Of a stretch of 64,000 nucleotides of DNA, positions 55,205 through 64,000 are shown piece by piece; within the stretch, counting starts at the first letter, position 1; the number at the start of each line of letters is the position of its first letter. Source of the DNA: Siphonodentalium dalli (lineage: Eukaryota; Mollusca; Scaphopoda; Gadilida; Siphonodentaliidae); contig CP136067.1 in assembly GCA_032622095.1 (NCBI GenBank), positions 57,393,899 through 57,457,898 of the forward strand, given 5' to 3'. The notes under the pieces were generated by a model. It saw nothing but the letters and a program-made list of their open reading frames with translations. It searched no databases and was not told where the DNA came from. The position numbers were made by a program, and so were the translations under genes.

Positions 55205-55926
55205 TTAAATATAACTATTGGTGATGAATCTGACTGAAGAGAGATAACCCAATTCACAAAACAATCACTTTAAAAGTGTAAGAGTCAGGTTTGAATCTTT
55301 AAAGGCCCATTTAATTTGATTTTTCTTACCTGAGTTATACCCCTTAGTTGATGATTTATTGCCATTTTTTTTATTGGTAGCGCAATAACTCGGAACAGAT
55401 ATTAACCTATTTCAAAAATTTTTTATGTGGATTAATTAATTTTATTCCTAACACTGCCAATCTCAGAGTTTGCCACCTTGGAGTAGCCATCTTGGAGTTA
55501 GCCACCATTTCGGGGGACACTGGTTGGCAACCTTTTATAACAGCTCCTGGCATGCTTACATGCAACATAATTAAATCATCGATGGGCTTCTAAAACTTGT
55601 ATCTGCCAAAAATGAAATTTTACAGAGACACAACAGACAATTTATCTCTGAAAACATAAGTGGTATCTGACAATAACTTTTCACAATAATCCTTTATATC
55701 ACAGTTGTTATAAAAGATAAACTTTCTTATTCATGTACGATGAGAAAAATGTGATTTTATGGTTTTATACGATGTTTTACATTTTAGAAGGAAATAGTAT
55801 AAATCTGTGAGATATGACATTCTAGATTTGTTCCATGGCTTCGGTTAGTCCGTCACTCAGGAAAATGAGGAAATGTCCTCCGACTATTCCTCTTCAAAAC
55901 TATTCAATCAGAATTCTCCTACCACG

Positions 55927-56125
55927 AACAATTTCGGAAATATAAATATGACATTTTAGAATTAATGAACAATTTCGGAAATATAAATATGACATTTTAG
56001 AATTAAAATGAACAATTTTGGAAATATAAATACAACATTTTAGAATTAAAATGTACAATTTTGGAAATATAAATATGACATTTTAGAATTAATGAACAAT
56101 TTTGCAGGATACCCAGATACGACAT
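55927..56125. repeat. 42-bp minisatellite, about 4.5 copies
   Basis: Unit with AACAATTTCGGAAATATAAA and GACATTTTAGAATTAA repeated at 55927, 55967, 56009, 56052 and 56094 (last partial). The minus-strand frame reading KCHIYISKIVHFNS is this repeat translated. Confidence 0.9.
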
Positions 56126-56998
56126 TTTAGAACGCAATTTTCCCCGGAAAGTGGATTTATTCTTGAAATATTGACAAAGTTCACTGAGGAACTTATGTAA
56201 TGGAACCTGTAGATTTAAAATATGCGAAAAAATATTTTGTGCCAAAAACAGCATATACAACATTATAGAAGCGCACTGACGAAATTTTGTTTGGCAATGG
56301 TCACATGTATTCAACTATAATAGTTATATATTAAACTATTATAGTTATAAATGGCAATTGCCTGACATGTTTATTCAACAAGCATTCCAGAACATTATTT
56401 GTTCTATGAGATATCTAACTTAAGGCAATGTTTCCAAAACTCCTTCTTTCATCACTTTTTGATAACCGGACTCACACAATTGACATATAAGATTCCTGTC
56501 AGAGATTACTTCCTTTTTCGCAACTGTAAAAGGACCAATCATATAAGATCAGATACACAAAATGGTTTTGAAATCAAGGAATCTTCTCTTTTTTTTACAA
56601 ATGATGAGGGCAGCAGATATTTGTCTATTTTTCTCATCTTGTTTTGTTGAGATGGCAGGGACTTACGTATAATATATTTCTATAGATTTAATATTTAAAA
56701 GACATTGAAATGAGGTATTAAATCTGAATATTTTTACACTTTTGTTTTCATCTTAAAGTAATCACATCTGGAAGAACACCTTTTTGATAGAGTTTTACTG
56801 AAGGCAGAAGTCTCTGATAGTGCCCTCAAGAAACCAGGATTATGTCGACATGAAGCTTGGTAAAACACAAGATCCCTGGAGAAATTGTTAATATAAATCT
56901 GGTTTCTTGTTGTACAATTTGTCCAGTGTTCCTTGTGCTTTCAGGTTTCTTGTCACAACATTCAAGGTTTTTGCATGCTGTTCACCCCATGTGAGTTT

Positions 56999-57124
56999 GC
57001 AAGATATGTCCTGCTTATCAGCCGGCTGTATAGTGAATTAATGGTGTGAGTGAAGTTTGTTCTAGATTGCGAGATGTGTCCTGCTTATCAGCCGGCTGTA
57101 TGATGAATTAATGGTGTGAATGAA
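56999..57124. repeat. 66-bp tandem duplication
   Basis: Two adjacent units share ATGTCCTGCTTATCAGCCGG, CTGTAT and TGAATTAATGGTGTGA with few differences. Confidence 0.9.
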
Positions 57125-57201
57125 TGACACCATGCTTGTCTGTTTTTATTCCTGAGAGATATATCTGTATCATATTGTTAAAACTTTTGTGCAAATATGT
57201 A

Positions 57202-57207
57202 AATAAA
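57202..57207 (+). promoter_or_regulatory. Candidate distal poly(A) signal
   Basis: AATAAA followed by T-rich sequence. If ILRUN has a long 3' UTR spanning the two downstream elements, this is one possible end. No better AATAAA lies in unique sequence between the stop and here. Confidence 0.25.
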
Positions 57208-57239
57208 TGATTAATTCATATATATATATCTGTTGTTTT

Positions 57240-58100
57240 CAAATGCCCATTTTATTAGACAAGTTTCAGCTCCTGCTGTGGGTTGGCGTCCATCAACAAT
57301 TTCCTTTTGCACATCCTACAGGTCACATCTCTCATCCAAGCATCACCAAATTTCATATGGAACTTGGGGTGACGTCTTAGATGGGAGCCTCCTATTTTCA
57401 CTGAAATTAGTTAAAAACATGGCTGCTAGCAGCCATCTTTTACTCTGCATGACTAAATCCTTTTGCACACCCTACAGACAACATCCTTCATCCGATCACC
57501 ACCGTCTTTATATGGATCTTCAAGGTGGCTACTAGATGGGAGCCTCTCTTCTTTTCTGAAATTTTGTTGGAAAAACATGGCTGCCAATGGCCATCTTGGA
57601 TTTTACTCTTTGCATGACTAAAATTTCGGCATACCGTACGGTCACATCTCTCAAACAATCATCACCAAAATTCAAATGGATCTTCGGGGTGACCTCTAGA
57701 TGGAAGCCTCCCTTTTTTTCTGAAATTCGATAAAAGACATGGCCGCCAGTAGCCATCTTTGATTTTAAATAGGAATCCATTGGCACACCCCGCATTTATT
57801 TAAGAATGGTTTTGAAAATTTAAAGGCCTGTTTAGAATCACTTCTAGACATGAGTAGGGTCATGCAAAGACTTGTTTGGGTGTCGACAAAATTTACAGAC
57901 ATGTTTAGGATCACCTATCAAATTTGACCTATTTTCGATGAAAACATTGCTGCTGGCAGCCATCTTGGATTTTACTCTTTGCATAAGAACAAAATCCTTT
58001 GGGATACCCTACAGGCGACATCCCTCATCCAAATATTGCCAAACTTAATGCGGATCTTCGGAGTGACCTAGATGAGAGCCATTAAATTTTTGCCAACAGG
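57240..58100 (+). repeat. Family B-like array, headless diverged copy
   Basis: CCATCAACAATTTCC, then units with CCTACAGGTCACATC, CACCAAATTTCATATGG, GGGGTGAC and CATGGCTGC..GCCATCTT, as in the 13717 copy. No hairpin head; the left edge is unclear. Confidence 0.75.
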
Positions 58101-58704
58101 ACACCCTGTCGACATCGGAGATTAGATTCACTATCAATACCAAATCAGCTCTCCGATTCATATATTTTCTAAGCGGTTCACCCTTTGCCATTTATGGTGA
58201 CCAATAACTAATTGTTTATTTTATGGTTCTCAATTGATGAGGCAATTGCCACATCGAGCTATGTTTGCCCATCTGGAGGTCTCGTCGGCACCGTTGATGA
58301 TGTACGTTACAGTTTACACCAGTTAAGCAATTATGTCGCCCTTTCGAGGATGTTAATAGGTGTAATCCTCGGTGGTTGTTACAGGTCTATACTACATGTG
58401 TATATATCAGATTTATGGAGACATGCACTCATTATGAGTGTTCTTTGCTTCAAATGTGCTTACTTCTGTCAGTGTGAACAAATTCTCATTTCTTATCGAA
58501 ATGGCCACTGAGATATGCCTCTACTCAAGAGATCAAGCTTGAAAACCTCGTCCAGCGCAGAATGATGATCTTATCCATGAACTAACCACCTTGGCTGTAC
58601 AGACATCCTTAAAGAGGAAGCCCTTTCACTTGGAGTTGGGAAGCATATCAGTCTCAACATGGGTTCAAATATTGACACAGAATTGATCTACCATTAGCTT
58701 TAGT
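58101..58704. other. Segment between two array elements, possible pseudogene scrap
   Basis: A 36-codon plus-strand frame near 58580-58698 reads GCTDILKEEALSLGVGKH and ends at a stop. It looks protein-like, but I do not recognise it and stop codons lie just upstream. Otherwise no gene. Confidence 0.3.
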
Positions 58705-60261
58705 TTTTAGCTCAACTTACTTTTGTAAGTTTGAGCTATTGCCATGGCTTGGTGTCCGTGTGTGCGTGTGTCCGTCAACAATTTCCTTTGGCGCGGGCTA
58801 CAGGTCGTACCTTTGGTCTGATCTTTATGAAATTTTACATGAATGTTGACATTGACATGTAGCTGTGTAGATGGGAACGAGTCATTTTGGGGTCATTCGG
58901 CCAAAAAACATGGCCGCTGGTGGCCATCTTGGATATCAAAATTCAATCCATTGGTGCGGGCTACAGGTCGTACTGTTCGTTTGATCATCATTAAATTTGT
59001 TATGGATGTTAATATTGACATGTAGATGGGAACGAGTCATTTTGGGGTCGTTCGGCCAAAAAACATGGCCGTCAGCAGCCATCTTGGATTTTACTCTTTG
59101 CATGACTAAATCATTTGGCGCAGGCTACAGGTCGTAGTTTTGATCGGAACTTCATGAAATTTGTCATGGATGTTAACAATGACATGTAGACGGGAACGAG
59201 TCATTTTGGGGTCATTCGGCCAAAAAATATGGCCGCTGGTGGCCATTTTGGATTTCAAAATTCAATCCATTGGCGCGGGCTACAGGTCGTGCTGTTCGTC
59301 TGATCATCATGAAATTTGTCATGGATGTTAATATTGACATGTAGATGGGAACGAGTGATTTTGGGGTTGTTCAGCCAAAAAACATGGCCGCCAGCAGCCA
59401 TCTTGGATTTTCTCTTTGCATGACTAAATTCTTTGGCGCGGGCTACAGGTTGTAGCTTTGGTCAGACCTTTATGAAATTTGCCATGAATATTCATATTGA
59501 CATGTATATGGGAACGAGTCATTTTGGGGTCATACGGCCAAAAAACATGGCCGCTGGCAGCCATCTTGGATTTCAAAATTCAATCCATTGGCACGGGCTA
59601 CAGGTCGTACTGTTTGTCTGATCATCATGATATTTATCATGGATGTTAATATTAACATGTAGATGGGATCGAGTCATTTTGGGGTCGTTTGGCTAAAAAA
59701 CATGTCTGCCAGCAGCCATATTGGATTTTACTCTTTGCATGAATAAATCCTTTGGTGCGGGCTACAGGTCGTAGCTTTGGTCGGAACTTCATGAAATTTG
59801 TCATGTACATGTATGTTAACAATGACATGTAGATGGGAAACGAGTCATTTTGGGGTCGTTCAGCCGAAAAACATGGCCGCCAGCAGCCATCTTGGATTTT
59901 ACTCTTTGCATGACTAACTCCATTGGCACAGGCTACAGGTCATACCTTTGATCAGATCATTATGAGATTTGTAAAGGCTGTAGATGGGAACAAGTCATTT
60001 TGGGGTAATTCGGAAAAAAACATGGCTGCCGGTGGCCATTTTAGAATTTACTCTTTGCATCAATAAATCCTTTGGTACACCATAATCACCACATCCCTGA
60101 TCCGATCATTATGAAACCTGTTATGAATGTTGATATTGACATGTACATCTAGTCTTACTTAGACATTTCAATTAGCACTTTTCCTATTCCTCCATTTACT
60201 GTCGACCATTAAATTATTCCCCTACCTAAGTTGAGATACAGTGTCATTGACACTTTCATTT
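58705..60261 (+). repeat. Family B element, full-length copy
   Basis: Head hairpin at 58709-58737, GTCCGTCAACAATTTCC, then about ten units alternating TTTACTCTTTGCATGACTAA and TTCAAAATTCAATCCATTGG. The distal segment ATTTCAATTAGCAC ... CCCCTACCTAAGTTGAG ... TTGACACTTTCATTT is uninterrupted. It is the best intact reference for this family in the window. Confidence 0.88.
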
Positions 60262-60907
60262 CAAATTGATGCACATGCAATGACATACACATGTACCTAT
60301 GTGAGCTTGCCTAGTGTGTTTTATGCAAGTTTTTACTGAGTTGTATATTAAATAAATTTTAATTCCCCCACAATGTTAATATCTTGTCAACGATTCACCT
60401 CTATATTCAACAGGTTAAGATGGTGCCTTGCATAAATTAATTCCAATTGTCAAGAAAGCCGGGTGCCTGGGTAATGCTTTATTTTATTCAATTCAGGGAG
60501 CACTATGATTATATATGGAGTTACCTCCTGATGATCGGAATGCATTAATTAAAAGTCGACCATCTGAGTACTGAAGTGGCAGGTCATGCGCATCGATATG
60601 ATCTTTATTATATAACATACATCAGTCCTGAAACCCTTAGAATAGTCATTGGCGATTATAAAATTAATAAACACTATTTCAAACACTCCACTAAAATGAG
60701 TAGTGTATTTTTAGTGGTATTTATTCATTATAGTCGATGGTCGCATATTATCCATACATACATGTATGTTCGATTGAAAATATTAAGGTTGAGGACGACG
60801 CCATTCGCAAAACGTTCTCTCTTGGTTTCATCTTAGAAAAAAAAGTCGTTGCTTTTGTGCCTAATTAGTGGAATTTTTTTTGAAGGATATCCAATGGTCA
60901 GCTATCA

Positions 60908-62025
60908 TTTTTAGCTCAACTTATTTTGTAAGTTTGAGCTATTGCCATGGGTTGGCGTCCATCGTCCGTCAACAATTTCCTTTGGCGCGGGCTACAGGTG
61001 GTATCTTTGGTCTGATATTTATGAAATTTGTTATGAATGTTGACTGGATGGGGAACAAGTCATTTTGGGATCACTGGTGGCCATCTTGGATTGTACTCTT
61101 TGCATCACTAAATCCTTTGAAACATCCCTGATCTGATCATCACCAAACTTCATATGGATCATCCGGGCGACCTCTAGATGGGAACGAGTCATTTTGGGGT
61201 CATTTGGCCAAAAAACATGGCCACCGTCAGCCTTCTTGGATTTTACTCTTTGCATCACTAAATACTTTCCTGCGGGCTACAGGTCGTATCTTTGGTTGGA
61301 TCTTTATGAAATTTGTCATGAATGTTGACATTGACATGTAGATGGGAACGAGTCATTTTGGGGTCATTCGGCCAAAAAACATGGCCGCTGGTGGCCATCT
61401 TGGATTTCAAATTTGAATCCATTGGCGCGGGCTACAGGCCGTACTGTTTGACTGATATCATAAAATTTGTCATGAATGTTGACATTTACATGTAGATGGG
61501 AACGGTTCCCGAGTCATTTTAGGATCAATCAGCCAAAAAACATGGCCGCTTGCAGCCATCTTGGAATTTACTCTTTGCATCACTAAATCCTTTGACACAT
61601 CCTACAGACCACATCCCTGATCTGATCATCACCAAACTTCATATGGATCATCGGGATGACCTCTTGATGGGAACGAGTCATTTTGGGGTCATTTGGCAAA
61701 AAAATATGGCCACTAATTGCCATTTTGGATTTTACTCTTTGTATGACTAAATATTTCTACAAAATCCATTAGCATGGGTTATAGACCGATCTGTTTGTTT
61801 GATCTTCATGAAATTTGTCATGGATGTTGACATGTAGATGGGAACGAGTCATTTTGGGGTCATTCCTAAAAAAAAACATGGGCGCTGGTGGCCATTTTAG
61901 AATTTACTCTTTGCATCACTAAATCCTTGGGCACACCCTACAGACCACATCCCTCCATTTACTGTCAACCATTAAATTTTTATTCCCCTACCTAAGTTGA
62001 GCTACAGTGTAATTGACACTTTCAT
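60908..62025 (+). repeat. Family B element, second full-length copy
   Basis: Head hairpin at 60913-60940, about seven units and the same distal end (CCCCTACCTAAGTTGAGCTA, 61986-62005; TTGACACTTTCATT). It also shows the uninterrupted CCCCTACCTAAG site. Confidence 0.85.
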
Positions 62026-62095
62026 TCTCTGTCCGGTACTAGTCCCAATTTGGATTCAATGACGACATCGGACATTAGATTCAAGATTCGATACG

Positions 62096-62545
62096 GTTGC
62101 AGAACTACTGATTCGCAGGGCCCCAGATGGGAGCTATCAGATATGAACAATTTTCGATGAAAACATGGCCACCGGCAGCCTCTTTGCATAACTGATTCCT
62201 GATTCCTTATATGATCATCACCAAACTTCATATGGATCTTCGAGATGACGTCTATATGGGAGCGATTTTTTCCCGAAATTCATTAAAAACATGGCAGCCA
62301 GCAGCCATCTCAGATTTCACATTTGAATTAACCGGCACACCCTGTAGCCTACATTTATCAGAGAATTGTTTTGAAAATTTACAATTATGTTTAGGAACAC
62401 CTTTTTATGGAAAACAGCCATCTTGGATTTTACTCTTTACTGCCATGGACTTTTTAAATCCGTTGGCACATTCTAAGACCACATCCCTCATCCAATTGTC
62501 ACCAAACTTCATATGGATCTTCGGGGTGACCACTAAATAGGAGCT
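62096..62545 (+). repeat. Family B-like array fragment
   Basis: Three diverged units (ATGGGAGC, CATGGCCACC, CACCAAACTTCATATGGATC, GGGGTGACC) without head or distal end. Confidence 0.75.
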
Positions 62546-62882
62546 ATCTGGGTCAAACATTTGGAGCGTACCTAATGAGGTATCGGCTTCTGCATTAGCC
62601 TCGCTCCTCCATTAGCTCGATTGCATTTGGCTGGAGAAAAGTTAAAATCCTCCATTTGCCATATTGAGACGGCGCTTGGACAATATGTTTGCTACATATA
62701 GCAGCCAAGAGGTTAACAATACTGAAGAAAATTTACAGTATCCAGATCAAATTTGTATTGCATCAAGGTATTAACTATTTTATTTAATATTCGTGCAAGT
62801 ATACCTTTCTAAATGACATTGACATGGATACTAAATTGCTCCTCCATAACAGTACTAGTATATAGATCAATAGAATGTTAAC

Positions 62883-62971
62883 TGACATCCGTATGTGCCA
62901 TCATGACAAGTCATTCACATCGATCTAGACATCCTTATGTGCCATCATGACAAGTCATTCACATCGATCCA
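62883..62971. repeat. Two-copy tandem repeat, about 53 bp
   Basis: GACATCCGTATGTGCCATCA / GACATCCTTATGTGCCATCA, each followed by TGACAAGTCATTCACATCGA. Confidence 0.9.
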
Positions 62972-63228
62972 CAAAAACAAACATGGTACAGATTTAGTAT
63001 GACACTGTTATTGAATCATTTTTTGTGTGAAATACAATATTGGGTTCTGCCTCTTGTATTGAATTTACAAAACGATTATATCCATATTCACCTATTATAT
63101 ATAGAGAATACATGTACCTACAGTTTTAGTTTGAATACTGAAATATCTCATGAGTTACTGAAAAGAAATGTAAGCCACAAGTGAAAATTCAATATTTATT
63201 TCCGGACACGAAAGATGTTTCAGGTATT

Positions 63229-64000
63229 CAAACAACAAGACAGTCAATGACTGTGGGTCGCTCACCAGACTGTAAGGACTGAGAAGACGGGGACTCTGAA
63301 GACTACAAGAGTCAGTACTTGACAAAATCACTTAAGACAAGTAGTTCTAAACATGGACATAGCTGGATGTTCTCAGATGAGCAGGGCTCTTCACCTTGAA
63401 ATTTCTAATTGCACATCACTGACAAATCTCCAACCTCTTACCTTTTAAAGATGACAACCATACCACAGTACTAAGTTCACAAAAATCCTTTTGTACATTC
63501 CTCTTAGGTTGAATTTTACGACTGGTACCAGTACTTCAAGCTCTCAAACATTTGAAAATTACCAATCTGGCACCCCTCATAAAGTTAAAATTTGTGGCCA
63601 ATTGGGTCCAACAGTTTAACCTGAAGTAGGAACATATGGACTGATGGTTTAAAAACATACATGTTAGAAAATCAAAAACCAAACTACGAGAACAATTCAA
63701 ACTTATTTTTGGTGTGAACATCTAATCTACAACTAATGTAGTATCAGGCATGAAATTTTTAACTGTTTAACTTTTGATCAAAGTAGGGGGTCAAATCTCC
63801 ACCCCTCTACACTCCCTCCCCATTGCCTCAAACATTGCCCCCACCCAGGCTGTCTAGAAATCAATATTATTATACCAATACCAAACAGCATAGAGAGTTA
63901 AATCTCTTATCTATGCCCCTATTAGAACAAATGTGAATCCTCATCTATGAGATCCATTCATCTAGTAATATCAATATATCCCCCAATTTTTCTTTGAAAA
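63229..64000 (-). repeat. Family A distal end, inverted copy
   Basis: AACAAGACAGTCAATGACTG and CGCTCACCAGACTGTAAGGA are the complements of the distal end seen at 29700-29760 and 36100-36160. Downstream sequence (TCCAACCTCTTACC, AAATTTGTGGCC) resembles the array interior in reverse. It runs out of the window. Confidence 0.65.

Noticed and set aside
1-64000. CRISPR arrays, bacterial-type operons, rRNA genes, intact tRNA genes
   Set aside because: None present; the tandem arrays have long, diverged units without spacers, and the tRNA-like heads at 25134 and 26618 are degenerate SINE heads.

Overview
The window is animal nuclear DNA: AT-rich, with long introns flanked by GT/AG sites, no operons and very dense mobile DNA. 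The type of repeats (hairpin-headed elements carrying GTCCGTCCGTC and arrays of 110-240 bp units, ATACCCCC-type elements, Helitrons, many MITEs) suggests a bivalve mollusc, perhaps a scallop. That placement is inference from repeat style, not from a species-diagnostic gene.

Two protein-coding genes can be assembled, both on the + strand. Gene 1 (about 7.6-13.1 kb) is a small basic helix-loop-helix protein of 132 residues built from three coding exons (8582-8734, 9472-9556, 10761-10921). Its HLH resembles the Id/emc class, but it still carries a basic stretch in front. It probably has a non-coding first exon behind a TATA box and spliced 3' UTR exons. Gene 2 (24420-52519) is the ILRUN (C6orf106) orthologue: five coding exons, 885 nt including the stop, 294 residues, all junctions in phase, with the UBA-like and NBR1-like domains complete. 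Its introns are about 13.0, 3.2, 10.2 and 0.8 kb.

Layout. 1-7.4 kb: gene-poor, simple repeats, one GC-richer block. 7.4-13.1 kb: bHLH gene with a TA-flanked MITE in its 3' part. 13.7-24.2 kb: repeats, including an AGCTCA-headed array, an intact small Helitron (18204-18866) and a 1 kb TTAA-flanked foldback element (19847-20834). 24.2-52.5 kb: ILRUN, whose introns are a stack of nested transposons. 52.5-64 kb: a TA-flanked element, another TTAA element and several copies of the AGCTCAACTTA-headed tandem-array family.

The repeats are the most informative part beyond the two genes. Many have readable boundaries: four elements between TTAA sites (piggyBac-like), three CAGGGTTTCC elements each between exact 7-bp duplications (one inside another), one element with 8-bp duplications (hAT-like), one with TAA (Harbinger-like), a TCTC-ended family with TAC duplications for which an empty site exists elsewhere in the window, two Helitron copies, two tRNA-derived SINEs and a 5'-truncated LINE. 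The nesting gives a relative insertion order inside ILRUN introns 1 and 3. The two genes show no sign of working together; one is a probable transcription regulator, the other an innate-immunity/lipid-regulation adaptor in vertebrates.
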